Assembly (NCBI GenBank): GCA_964393035.1
Contig: CAYMRX010000002.1
Span: forward strand, 1-64,000
Length of the DNA stretch: 64,000 bases
Source of the DNA: Tabrizicola_A sp964393035
Lineage (GTDB): Bacteria; Pseudomonadota; Alphaproteobacteria; Rhodobacterales; Rhodobacteraceae
Direction: 5' to 3'
The stretch's first letter is position 1; every line of letters starts with the position of its first letter. Below the pieces are notes generated by a model that was given only the letters and a program-made list of their open reading frames with translations, did not search any database and was not told the DNA's origin. Shown here one piece after another: positions 16,668-24,155 of the stretch. The translations under genes and the position numbers were made by a program.

Positions 16668-17765
16668 TTACATCGGATCAAGGGCGCGGGCGTCCTGCGG
16701 ATGCCAGCCCACCTTGATCTTCTGTCCCGGGCTGAGGCGGGTCTGCCCCAGCGTGTTGCGCATCTTCATCACGAAGTCATCCGACCCCGCGACACGAAGA
16801 ACCACGCGCAAGATATCGCCCATATAGATGATCTCCAGCACTTCGGCGTCGATCATATGTGCCCCTGCGGGCATCATTTCGGGCTTGAATTCCACCCGCT
16901 CGGGGCGGATCGAAACAAGGGTCTGCTGCCCTTTTCCTTTGATGTTCACGGCCGTGGCGTCGATCACTTCGCCCGTGGCAAGCCGCACAAGCGCCTTGTC
17001 GCCGTTCAATTCCTCGATGGTGCCCGGCAGCTTGTTGTTCTCGCCGATGAACTGGGCGACAAAGCTGTTTTCAGGGCGTTCATACAGATCGGCGGGCGGC
17101 GCAAGCTGCTGGATGCGGCCATCGTTGAACACGGCAACCCGGTCGGACATCGTCAGAGCTTCGCCCTGATCGTGGGTCACATAGACCACGGTGATGCCAA
17201 GAGATTCGTGCAAGTGCTTGATTTCGAACTGCATATGTTCGCGCAACTGCTTGTCCAAGGCGCCAAGGGGTTCGTCCATCAGCACAAGCTTGGGATCGAA
17301 CACCAAGGCCCGGGCCAAGGCGATGCGCTGCTGCTGGCCGCCCGAAAGCTGGGCCGGGCGACGGTTGGCAAAGGCCCCCATCTGCACCATGTCCAGCGCG
17401 CGCTTGATCTTGGTCTCGCGCTCATCCTTACCCATGCCGCGAACCTCAAGCGGGAAAGCAAGGTTTTCGCCCACGGTCATATGCGGGAACAGCGCATAGT
17501 TCTGGAACACCATGCCAATGCCGCGCTTGTGCGGCGGCACCTGATTGATCGGCGTGCCATCAAGCCTGATCTCGCCATGGGTGGCGGTTTCAAAGCCTGC
17601 AAGCATCATGAGGCAGGTGGTCTTGCCCGACCCGGACGGCCCCAGCATCGTAAGGAACTCGCCCTTGCCGATCGAAAGGTTCAGATCCTTTACGACAAGG
17701 CTGACCCCGTCATAGCTTTTTTGAACATGTTCAAAGGCAACGAAAGCGTCGTTCTGGCTGGTCAT
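16668..17765 (-). CDS. potA: Polyamine-type ABC transporter ATP-binding protein (PotA-like)
   Basis: The ATPase of the importer. Walker A GPSGSGKTT, Q-loop region FQNYALFPHMTVGENL, signature LSGGQQQRIALARAL, Walker B LVLMDEPLGALD, and switch His in YVTHDQGEA are all present. A C-terminal TOBE domain (about residues 270-360) follows. ATG 17765 is chosen because GGGGAGA lies upstream and it gives MTSQNDAFVAFEHVQKSYDG; longer frames upstream give unlikely N-termini. Length 365. It is the first gene of the operon potA - binding protein - potB - potC - ureohydrolase. The 550-nt gap before it should hold the operon promoter. Confidence 0.93.
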   Translation of the reverse strand: MTSQNDAFVAFEHVQKSYDGVSLVVKDLNLSIGKGEFLTMLGPSGSGKTTCLMMLAGFETATHGEIRLDGTPINQVPPHKRGIGMVFQNYALFPHMTVGENLAFPLEVRGMGKDERETKIKRALDMVQMGAFANRRPAQLSGGQQQRIALARALVFDPKLVLMDEPLGALDKQLREHMQFEIKHLHESLGITVVYVTHDQGEALTMSDRVAVFNDGRIQQLAPPADLYERPENSFVAQFIGENNKLPGTIEELNGDKALVRLATGEVIDATAVNIKGKGQQTLVSIRPERVEFKPEMMPAGAHMIDAEVLEIIYMGDILRVVLRVAGSDDFVMKMRNTLGQTRLSPGQKIKVGWHPQDARALDPM

Positions 17766-18317
17766 CCCAGTCAATCTCCCCGTCTGTCCGGCAGCTACCC
17801 TGCGCTTGTGGTCCTGCGACTTAAGCCAATGCGCATGTCGTTTGCAATCAGCTATTGGTCGCGTTGCAGCATGCATGGCAATTGCGGGCCGATCGGGCAT
17901 TTTACGCCCCATTTGCCGCGCAGAACGGCATCGGAAAAACCATCAGGCAGGAGAATCGGCTGCTGCCCCGTCAACCTGCCGGTTCGCAGAGCGGGCTTTG
18001 CTGCGGGATTTGACCGGGCAGAAAAAAGCGATTCCCTAACGTTAGCGGAAACAGCCGAAGTGGTTCATGCCCGCGCCGCGCCGCGGCCTTGGTCAAAAGC
18101 GGCAGGCAGCGCGCAGCATGGCTTGCGATCGGCGACAGGCCCCGGCCCCGGCGGTTGCAAACCGCGCGGCACATCGGCCCGCACCACACCCGGGCCTGTG
18201 GTTTTGTGCCACAAGACCCAAGGCCCGGTTAAGACCAGTATTCGGACCAGTTTCTTTTGGGGGGATTTGGTTGCGGACCAGCGTCTTGGCGCTTTGGCAA
18301 ACTGACCCGAGGCAGAT
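17766..18317. other. 552-nt intergenic region between the transporter operon and tRNA-Leu
   Basis: I found no convincing coding frame: all frames here are short, overlap real genes or have atypical composition. The right half has three loosely spaced GACCAG or GGACCAG words (about 18232, 18244 and 18276) in T/G-rich sequence. The region must contain the promoter of the minus-strand operon and the 3' flank of tRNA-Leu. A small RNA cannot be excluded. Confidence 0.4.
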
Positions 18318-18404
18318 TGGTGCGGATGAAAGGACTCGAACCTTCACTCCGGTTAAGGAACAGCGACCTCAACGCTGCGCGTCTACCAATTCCGCCACAT
18401 CCGC
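18318..18404 (-). tRNA. tRNA-Leu (anticodon GAG)
   Basis: A class II tRNA on the minus strand: acceptor GCGGATG, D-arm GGCGGAATTGGTAGACGC, anticodon stem CAGCG/CGCTG with loop TTGAGGT (anticodon GAG), long variable arm, T-loop GGTTCGAGTCC, discriminator A and an encoded CCA. Confidence 0.95.
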
Positions 18405-18545
18405 ACTGATCTGGCCTCGGGTGAAGCGGTGTTTAGCGGCAAGGTCGAGGGATGAAAAGGGGGATTCTGCAACTTCTTCGGTGTCCTGCGTTGCAATCGC
18501 CGACCTGCCGCGCCATCTGTTGGCCAGCCGTTCGGGAGGGATGCG

Positions 18546-19214
18546 ATGGATCAGGTGGAATGGACAACCCTTCCGGGCCTGTCGCCCTATGCCGAAACCC
18601 TTGCCGCGATGGAGGCCCGGGTCGCCGCCATTCAGGAAGGCCGCGCCCCCGAAGCCATCTGGCTTCTGGAACATCCGCCGCTTTATACCGCAGGCACCAG
18701 TGCCAAACCCGCCGATCTGGTGGAGCCTGACCGCTTTCCGGTGCATCCTGTCGGGCGCGGCGGGCAATATACCTATCACGGCCCCGGCCAGCGGGTGATC
18801 TATGTCATGCTGGATGTCAGCCGCCGCGAAAAGGATGTGCGCTGCTTTGTGCGCCACTTGGAAAACTGGGTGATCGCGGCCTTGGCCGAATTCAACGTGC
18901 GGGGCGAAATCCGCCCTGGCCGGGTCGGCGTCTGGGTGCCGCGCCCCGACAAGCCCCGCGCCGCTGACGGCTCGCTTGCCGAAGACAAGATTGCCGCCAT
19001 CGGGATAAAGCTGCGCCGCTGGGTCAGCTTTCACGGCATTTCGATCAATGTGGAACCGGACCTGAGCCATTTTTCCGGCATCGTGCCCTGCGGCATCCGC
19101 GACCATGGGGTGACAAGCTTGGTCGATCTCGGCCTGCCTGTGACGTTGGACGATCTGGATGCGGCCCTGCGCAAGACCTTTGATCCCGCAATGTCGGCAA
19201 GCTGCCCGATCTAA
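18546..19214 (+). CDS. lipB: Octanoyltransferase (lipoate biosynthesis)
   Basis: Transfers octanoyl groups from acyl carrier protein to the lipoyl domains of 2-oxoacid dehydrogenases and GcvH, the first step of de novo lipoate synthesis. Motifs of the LipB family are all present: LEHPPLYTAG, VGRGGQYTYHGPGQ, the invariant Lys in DKIAAIGIKLRRW, the His/Asn stretch FHGISINV, and the catalytic Cys in IVPCGI. At 222 residues the length is typical. GGGAGG lies just before the ATG. It appears monocistronic, between tRNA-Leu and a regulatory intergenic region. Confidence 0.95.
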   Translation: MDQVEWTTLPGLSPYAETLAAMEARVAAIQEGRAPEAIWLLEHPPLYTAGTSAKPADLVEPDRFPVHPVGRGGQYTYHGPGQRVIYVMLDVSRREKDVRCFVRHLENWVIAALAEFNVRGEIRPGRVGVWVPRPDKPRAADGSLAEDKIAAIGIKLRRWVSFHGISINVEPDLSHFSGIVPCGIRDHGVTSLVDLGLPVTLDDLDAALRKTFDPAMSASCPI

Positions 19215-19534
19215 GGGCTTGCCCCTTGGGCCGCCTTAACTCGCTGGTTTTCGCCGCCCCCAAATGGGCCACGCATGGCAGAAGCCCCCCGCTTTCCGAT
19301 AGGGCGCGGCGCTGCGGTTTCAAGAATAATTTCCCGATTTTTTTCAAATTTTCCTGCCATTTTTGATCACATCTTTGCGTAAATGCACATTCGAACCGAT
19401 GATGTGCATTTTTGCGCATTGATGCACATTGAAAGCCGGCCTCACCGGGTCCAAATCAACAGCATGATCGCAGCACGATCAGCAACCCGCCGCCTAGGAA
19501 ATGGCGGCTAGATCAAAGAACAAGGAAGACTGAA
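19215..19534. other. 320-nt AT-richer intergenic region upstream of the small exported protein
   Basis: No gene seen. The middle is unusually AT-rich for this genome (AATAATTTCCC, TTTTTTTCAAATTTTCC) and is followed by a cluster of TGCACATT-type words (19382-19430). It looks like a promoter/operator region for the exported 97-residue protein. Confidence 0.5.
19382..19430. promoter_or_regulatory. Clustered inverted and direct copies of AATGCACAT
   Basis: AATGCACAT at 19382-19390, its exact reverse complement ATGTGCATT at 19402-19410, a related TGCGCATT at 19413-19420, and ATGCACATT at 19422-19430. The first two form a perfect inverted repeat with an 11-nt spacer, and centres are spaced by about two helical turns, fitting a dimeric regulator. 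The factor is unknown. Confidence 0.5.
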
Positions 19535-19828
19535 ATGAAATCGCTTCTCACCGCCGCCGCCCTGTCGCTTCTGGCTGTTTCCGCCGCTCAGGCCTCGGGG
19601 ATCGCCGCCGCCGAAGGCACCGCCCTGCGTACGGTTGAACTGACCAACGCCCGCCAAATCCACGATGCCGGCTCCAGCTCGATCACGGTCACCGTTGGCT
19701 CGCCGAAACAGGTTTCGGCCACCGTTCTGCCCCCGCGCGACCGGGTCGAGGCTGGGTACAAGGCCAATGACACCGTGACGCTGTCGACCTTCCCGGCCGT
19801 CGAAGGGCAAATCGACAATCGCCGCTAA
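19535..19828 (+). CDS. Small exported protein of unknown function
   Basis: A 97-residue protein with a clear Sec signal (MKSLLTAAALSLLAVSAAQA, probable cleavage after AQA). The rest, about 77 residues, has no cysteines and is rich in Thr, Val and Ala, probably mostly beta. I do not recognise the family. GGAAG precedes the ATG, there is a strong terminator 24 nt after the stop, and the upstream region carries an unusual operator-like cluster. It therefore looks like a single regulated gene producing a periplasmic protein. Confidence 0.7.
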   Translation: MKSLLTAAALSLLAVSAAQASGIAAAEGTALRTVELTNARQIHDAGSSSITVTVGSPKQVSATVLPPRDRVEAGYKANDTVTLSTFPAVEGQIDNRR

Positions 19829-19852
19829 AACCCGGTGAAACCCCCTTCTCCC

Positions 19853-19884
19853 AACGCCCGCCTCAGGCGGGCGTTTTGGTTTTT
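19853..19884 (+). terminator. Rho-independent terminator
   Basis: Perfect 10-bp stem AACGCCCGCC / GGCGGGCGTT with a 3-nt loop, followed by TTGGTTTTTGG. It ends the transcript of the small exported protein. Confidence 0.85.
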
Positions 19885-20035
19885 GGTGAAGCCGGTTCAG
19901 CAAAACATTGCCGCCCAAAAGATCAAAGTCGGCCGCAGCCGGGCCTGCGACAACCGTTGCTATTGCATAACATGTGCCCAAAACCCATGTTCGGGCGCAG
20001 GGACGCGACGATTACCCAACCCTTACGAGGATACC

Positions 20036-20446
20036 ATGACCAAGTTCACGCTTCTGACGGCCTTCAGCGCCCTCATGCTGGCAACCCCTGTGCTGGCTGG
20101 CGATCCTGCCGCCGGTGAAGCCGAATTCAAGAAATGCAAGGCCTGCCATTCGTTGATCGCAGCCGATGGCACCGAAGTCGTGAAGGGTGGCAAGACTGGC
20201 CCGAACCTTGGCGGCGTCATCGGGCGCCAGGTCGGCTCGGTTGCGGACTTCAAATATGGCGAATCGATTCTGGCCGTCGGCGCGACGGGCAAGGTCTGGG
20301 ATGAGGCCTCGGTTGCGGCCTATATCGCGGATCCGGGCGGTTGGCTTGCGGCCAATGGCGCGGGCGAAGGGGCCAAGTCGAAAATGACGTTCAAGCTGGC
20401 CAAGGGGGGCGAGGACATGGCCGCCTATCTCGCCACCATCAAATAA
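20036..20446 (+). CDS. Class I cytochrome c (cytochrome c2-like)
   Basis: A periplasmic electron carrier. A signal peptide (MTKFTLLTAFSALMLATPVLA) precedes GDPAAGEAEFKKCKACH, where C34, C37 and H38 form the haem c attachment site and His ligand. M117 in SKMTFKL is the probable sixth ligand. The KTGPNLGGVIGR segment is a typical mitochondrial/c2-type motif. The 136-residue length and the insertions match cytochrome c2 of Rhodobacter and Paracoccus. ATG 20036 is chosen because ACGAGG lies upstream and the frame before it is not protein-like. It lies upstream of ctaD but is separated from it by a terminator, so expression is independent. Confidence 0.88.
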   Translation: MTKFTLLTAFSALMLATPVLAGDPAAGEAEFKKCKACHSLIAADGTEVVKGGKTGPNLGGVIGRQVGSVADFKYGESILAVGATGKVWDEASVAAYIADPGGWLAANGAGEGAKSKMTFKLAKGGEDMAAYLATIK

Positions 20447-20510
20447 GTTCCGCGTCTGCCGTGGCGGGTGCGCAAGCAAAACCGCCCGACGAGGCATCGG
20501 ACACATCCCG

Positions 20511-20537
20511 AAAGGCGGCCGCAGGGCCGCCTTTTTT
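20511..20537 (+). terminator. Rho-independent terminator after the cytochrome c gene
   Basis: AAAGGCGGCC pairs with GGCCGCCTTT around a short GCAG loop, directly followed by a T run. Confidence 0.88.
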
Positions 20538-20573
20538 CTGCCTGTGGGCCAGCCCCCACTGCGGCATGATTTA

Positions 20574-20587
20574 TTGATCTGCATCAA
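20574..20587. promoter_or_regulatory. FNR/FnrL-type box upstream of ctaD
   Basis: TTGATCTGCATCAA is an exact match to the FNR consensus TTGAT-N4-ATCAA. It is centred about 112 nt before the ctaD ATG and about 50 nt before a TATAAT -10 hexamer at 20631-20636. If that hexamer is used, the box sits near -62 from the start point, the position from which FNR/CRP proteins act as class I activators. Confidence 0.7.
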
Positions 20588-20630
20588 ACTCTTTGATTGC
20601 CGTTCCCCGGCCGCCGTTCTAAAGACTGCT

Positions 20631-20636
20631 TATAAT
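20631..20636 (+). promoter_or_regulatory. Probable -10 element of the ctaD promoter
   Basis: TATAAT lies about 57 nt before the ctaD start codon. No good -35 hexamer is present at 17 nt spacing (GC-rich there), consistent with dependence on an upstream activator such as one binding the FNR box. Confidence 0.45.
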
Positions 20637-20692
20637 AAGGCGGAAAGGCATGTCCTTTGCGTCCAATGGGAACACAAATTCGGGAGACGCCA

Positions 20693-22381
20693 ATGGCAGA
20701 CGCAGCCATGCATGGCCATGACCATGAACACAAAGGGTTCTTCACCCGCTGGTTCATGTCGACAAACCACAAGGACATCGGGATTCTCTACCTGTTCACC
20801 GGCGGTCTCGTCGGCCTGATCTCGGTCATCTTCACCGTCTATATGCGCATGGAACTGATGACCCCCGGCGTGCAGTACATGTGCCAGGAAGGTGCGCGTT
20901 TCGTCGCCTCGGCGGAAACCTGCACCCCGAACGGGCACCTGTGGAATGTGATGGTCACCTATCACGGCGTCCTGATGATGTTCTTCGTCGTGATCCCGGC
21001 GCTGTTCGGCGGCTTTGGCAACTATCTGATGCCGCTGCAAATCGGCGCGCCGGACATGGCCTTCCCGCGGATGAACAACCTGTCCTACTGGATGTATGTT
21101 GCGGGCGTGTCGCTGGGTGTGGCCTCGATGCTGTCGCCCGGTGGCAATGGCGATCTGACCTCGGGCATGGGTCCGGGGGCGGGCGTTGGCTGGGTGCTTT
21201 ACCCGCCGCTGACCACCACGGCCGAAGGTGGCTATGCGATGGACCTCGCCATTTTCGCCGTTCACCTGTCGGGTGCTTCGTCGATCCTTGGCGCGATCAA
21301 CATGATCACCACCTTCCTGAACATGCGCACACCGGGCATGACGCTGCACAAGGTGCCGCTGTTCGGCTGGTCGATCTTCGTCACCTCCTGGCTGATCCTG
21401 CTGTCGCTGCCGGTTCTGGCTGGTGCGATCACCATGCTCCTGACCGACCGCAACTTCGGCACCACCTTCTTCTCGCCCTCGGGCGGCGGTGACCCGGTTC
21501 TCTACCAGCACATCCTGTGGTTCTTCGGCCACCCGGAAGTCTATATCATCGTGATCCCGGCCTTTGGCATCATCAGCCAGGTGATCTCGACCTTCTCGCG
21601 CAAACCGATCTTCGGCTACCTGCCGATGGTCTATGCCATGGTTGCCATCGGGGTTCTGGGCTTCGTCGTCTGGGCGCACCACATGTACACCGCTGGCATG
21701 TCGCTGACCCAGCAGTCCTACTTCATGCTCGCGACCATGGTCATCGCGGTGCCGACCGGCATCAAGGTGTTCTCGTGGATCGCCACCATGTGGGGCGGGT
21801 CGATCTCGTTCGAAACCCCGATGCTCTGGGCTTTCGGCTTCCTGTTCCTGTTCACCGTCGGCGGCGTGACCGGGATCGTGCTTTCGCAGGCACCGGTCGA
21901 CCGTGCCTATCACGACACCTATTACGTCGTGGCGCACTTCCACTATGTGATGTCGCTTGGCGCCGTGTTCGGCATCTTCGCCGGCATCTACTTCTGGATC
22001 GGCAAGTTCTCGGGCAAGCAATATCCGGAATGGGCAGGCAAGCTGCACTTCTGGATGATGTTCATCGGCTCGAACCTGACCTTCTTCCCGCAGCACTTCC
22101 TCGGCCGTCAGGGCATGCCGCGCCGCTACATCGACTATCCCGAGGCTTTTGCCTACTGGAACTGGTTCTCGTCGCTGGGCGCTTTCCTGTCTTTCGCCTC
22201 GTTCATCTTCTTCATCGGCATCGTGTTCTACACGCTGTTCTTCGGTCGCAAGATCACCGTGAACAACTACTGGAACGAACATGCCGACACGCTGGAATGG
22301 ACCCTGCCCTGCCCGCCGCCCGAACACACGTTCGAGCAACTGCCGAAGCGGGAAGACTGGGATCATTCCCACGCCCATTAA
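20693..22381 (+). CDS. ctaD: Cytochrome c oxidase subunit I (aa3 type)
   Basis: Catalytic subunit of the terminal aa3 oxidase, with twelve membrane helices, haem a, haem a3 and CuB. Visible ligand segments: H91 in TYHGVLMMFFVVIPALFG (haem a), HPEVYIIVIPAFG (CuB His and cross-linked Tyr), WAHHMYT (CuB His pair), and VVAHFHYVMS (haem a3 and a His). ATG 20693 is chosen because CGGGAGA lies just upstream; the longer frame starts at TTG 20657. Length 562. Subunits II and III are not in the window, which is normal for Rhodobacterales, where ctaD is often apart from ctaC/ctaE. A terminator follows 38 nt downstream. Confidence 0.96.
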   Translation: MADAAMHGHDHEHKGFFTRWFMSTNHKDIGILYLFTGGLVGLISVIFTVYMRMELMTPGVQYMCQEGARFVASAETCTPNGHLWNVMVTYHGVLMMFFVVIPALFGGFGNYLMPLQIGAPDMAFPRMNNLSYWMYVAGVSLGVASMLSPGGNGDLTSGMGPGAGVGWVLYPPLTTTAEGGYAMDLAIFAVHLSGASSILGAINMITTFLNMRTPGMTLHKVPLFGWSIFVTSWLILLSLPVLAGAITMLLTDRNFGTTFFSPSGGGDPVLYQHILWFFGHPEVYIIVIPAFGIISQVISTFSRKPIFGYLPMVYAMVAIGVLGFVVWAHHMYTAGMSLTQQSYFMLATMVIAVPTGIKVFSWIATMWGGSISFETPMLWAFGFLFLFTVGGVTGIVLSQAPVDRAYHDTYYVVAHFHYVMSLGAVFGIFAGIYFWIGKFSGKQYPEWAGKLHFWMMFIGSNLTFFPQHFLGRQGMPRRYIDYPEAFAYWNWFSSLGAFLSFASFIFFIGIVFYTLFFGRKITVNNYWNEHADTLEWTLPCPPPEHTFEQLPKREDWDHSHAH

Positions 22382-22419
22382 ACGGATGGCGGGGTGAACC
22401 TACCCTACCGTGACATGCA

Positions 22420-22450
22420 AAGGCCCCGAGGGAAACCTCGGGGCCTTTTG
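22420..22450 (+). terminator. Rho-independent terminator after ctaD
   Basis: A 12-bp perfect stem AAGGCCCCGAGG / CCTCGGGGCCTT with a GAAA tetraloop, followed by TT. On the minus strand it would also serve the convergent VOC gene. Confidence 0.88.
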
Positions 22451-22462
22451 CCATGGCGGGCC

Positions 22463-22879
22463 TCAAGCCGGTGAAAACCCCCAAAGCGCCACCTCGCCCA
22501 CCTCGACCGAATTTCCTGCCGGGTCACGCACATAGACCGATTGCGCACCATTCGGCCAAACCTGAAGCCGCTCGACCGCCACGCCTCTCGCCGCGAAATG
22601 CGCGCACCATGCCTCAATCTCCGCCCCATGGCGGGCGCGAAAGCAAACATGCCCCTCGCCCTCCGTGCCATGGCGGGGAATGGCAATGCCGGGATCAACC
22701 TCGCGCGACTTGTCGGGATTGAACACCAAGAGCATCTGCTGGCCGCATTTGAAGAACACCAGCCGTCCCGGCACCTTGCTGACCAGATCCAGCCCGAACA
22801 CATCACGATAAAAGGCCTCGGCCGCGTCCAGATCACGCGCATAGATCGCGGTTTCCAAAATGCCTTGCGTGGCTTTCAT
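22463..22879 (-). CDS. VOC (glyoxalase/dioxygenase-fold) family protein
   Basis: A 138-residue protein of two beta-alpha-beta-beta-beta modules. The first opens with ILETAIYARDLDAAEAFYRDVFGL, the second with EGHVCFRARHGAEIEAWCAHF and ends VRDPAGNSVEV, all standard VOC hallmarks. The C-terminal Glu in NSVEVGE is the usual metal-ligand position, and the His in GHVCFR another. The substrate cannot be predicted: family members include glyoxalase I, extradiol dioxygenases and fosfomycin-resistance enzymes. It is convergent with ctaD and has no operon partner. Confidence 0.82.
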   Translation of the reverse strand: MKATQGILETAIYARDLDAAEAFYRDVFGLDLVSKVPGRLVFFKCGQQMLLVFNPDKSREVDPGIAIPRHGTEGEGHVCFRARHGAEIEAWCAHFAARGVAVERLQVWPNGAQSVYVRDPAGNSVEVGEVALWGFSPA

Positions 22880-22988
22880 CTGCCATGACCTTTGTCAGGT
22901 TGCCGGCCGCTTACAGTTTGCGACTGCCACCGTGAAAAGTAAATCCGCCCCCATTTTCCTTTGCCCCAAGCCACAGTAGCCTCGATCC

Positions 22989-23474
22989 ATGCCCTACGCA
23001 TGGCTTCCCCCCGAAGGCGATACCCGCCGCCTGCACCTCTGGCCCTACCGCAGCCTGCCCCGCCGCGGGATGGTGTGGTTTCTGGGCGGCACAGCGGTGG
23101 CCATCGTTCTGCCGCTTTTGGGTCTGATCGGTTCTCCGGTTCTGTGGGGGATTTTGCCGTTCCTCTTGGGCACGCTCTGGGCGATCTGGGGGGCTTTGGA
23201 GAAAAGCTATCGCGACGCCGAGATCGTCGAAGATCTACGGCTCACCCCTGACCGGGTGAGCTTGGTGCGCCATGGACCAAAGGGCAAACGGCAGGATTGG
23301 CAAGCCAACCCGCATTGGCTGCGCCTGACGCTGCACGCCACGGGCGGGCCGGTGCCGCAGTATCTGACCCTGAAAGGCGAAGGCCGCGAGGTGGAACTCG
23401 GGGCGTTTCTGACCGCGGCGGAACGCAGGGCGCTCGCCGCCGAGATCACGGCGATCTTGCGTGACTGGCGTTAA
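22989..23474 (+). CDS. DUF2244-family integral membrane protein
   Basis: 161 residues. The N-terminal half has RRLHLWPYRSLPRRGMVWFLG followed by two closely spaced membrane helices (VAIVLPLLGLIG and LWGILPFLLGTLWAIWGAL). The C-terminal half is soluble (EIVEDLRLTPDRVSLVRHG, LEL-type strands, then ERRALAAEITAIL). This layout matches DUF2244, found near respiratory oxidase genes in alphaproteobacteria. The function is unknown; the neighbourhood (ctaD) suggests, but does not prove, a link to oxidase biogenesis. The ribosome site is weak. Confidence 0.72.
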   Translation: MPYAWLPPEGDTRRLHLWPYRSLPRRGMVWFLGGTAVAIVLPLLGLIGSPVLWGILPFLLGTLWAIWGALEKSYRDAEIVEDLRLTPDRVSLVRHGPKGKRQDWQANPHWLRLTLHATGGPVPQYLTLKGEGREVELGAFLTAAERRALAAEITAILRDWR

Positions 23475-23488
23475 GCCGGGTTCGAAGA

Positions 23489-23503
23489 TTTTTCGCCGAA
23501 AAA
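23489..23503. repeat. Short perfect palindrome TTTTTCG-C-CGAAAAA
   Basis: TTTTTCG and CGAAAAA around a single base, lying between convergent DUF2244 and yqeY genes, with outer CCGG repeats. A relative with the TTTTCG/CGAAAA core occurs at 33712-33732. It may act as a bidirectional terminator. Confidence 0.55.
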
Positions 23504-23513
23504 CCGGGGCGCC

Positions 23514-23972
23514 TTAGCCCAACCGTTCCTTGATGCGCGGCCCCACCGCGCCGAAATCCATCTGGCCAGTATACTTGGCCTTCAAGACCCCCATGACCTT
23601 GCCCATGTCACGGATGCTGGTCGCGCCCACTTCGGACACGGCGGCGGCGATGGCGGCTTCCACCTCGGCGCTGTCCAACTGGCGCGGCAGGAATTCCTCG
23701 ATCACCTTGATCTCGGCCTGTTCCTTGGCCGCCAGTTCCTGCCGCCCGCCCTCCTCATAGGCGCGCGCGGATTCCTGACGCTGCTTCACCATGCGGCCCA
23801 AAACGGCCAGAATATCGCTGTCGGCGATCGTTTCCGGCCCGCCTTCGCCGCGGCTGGCAATGTCGCGATCCTTGATGGCGGCGTTGATCAGCCGCAGCGT
23901 CGACAGGCGATCAGCGGCCTTGGCCTTCATCGCCTCTTTCAAAGCAGTTTGCAGATGGTCACGCAAAGACAT
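23514..23972 (-). CDS. YqeY/GatB-like domain protein
   Basis: A 152-residue soluble protein similar to the tRNA-binding tail domain of GatB. It opens MSLRDHLQTALKEAMKAKAADRLSTLRLINAAIKDRDI and ends with the conserved SIRDMGKVMGVLKAKYTGQMDFG, both typical of the YqeY family. The role is unproven; YqeY may bind RNA or aid tRNA-dependent amidation. It is divergent from carA, separated by 183 nt. Confidence 0.88.
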   Translation of the reverse strand: MSLRDHLQTALKEAMKAKAADRLSTLRLINAAIKDRDIASRGEGGPETIADSDILAVLGRMVKQRQESARAYEEGGRQELAAKEQAEIKVIEEFLPRQLDSAEVEAAIAAAVSEVGATSIRDMGKVMGVLKAKYTGQMDFGAVGPRIKERLG

Positions 23973-24155
23973 CGGTCATCCATCTCCATGGAATTCGGGG
24001 CCTGCGCACCATATCGCGAAGCCCCGTGGGGCGCAACCGATCTGAATTTGCCCAAGAGCCTGATATTGCTTGAAAAATCCTTTTCGTACAAAGCCTTGAC
24101 CCCGGCCCTCTGGCCCCTTAGGTTCCGGCAAATTTGCCCGAAGGGAGTCGCCCCC

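Noticed and set aside
15570..18305. A 911-codon open frame on the plus strand across the polyamine-type transporter genes
   Set aside because: It is antisense to potA and the binding-protein gene, which have full sets of motifs; its composition is typical of a shadow frame in GC-rich DNA.
17766..18317. A riboswitch or small RNA before the polyamine-type operon
   Set aside because: No known conserved core was recognised; the GACCAG words are too loosely spaced to support a specific call.
20630..22378. A 582-codon minus-strand frame opposite ctaD
   Set aside because: His/Asp/Arg-rich low-complexity translation without domains; ctaD has all haem and copper ligands.
22463..22879. A specific call of lactoylglutathione lyase or fosfomycin-resistance enzyme for the VOC protein
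   Set aside because: The sequence shows only the general fold; no subgroup-specific motif could be recognised.
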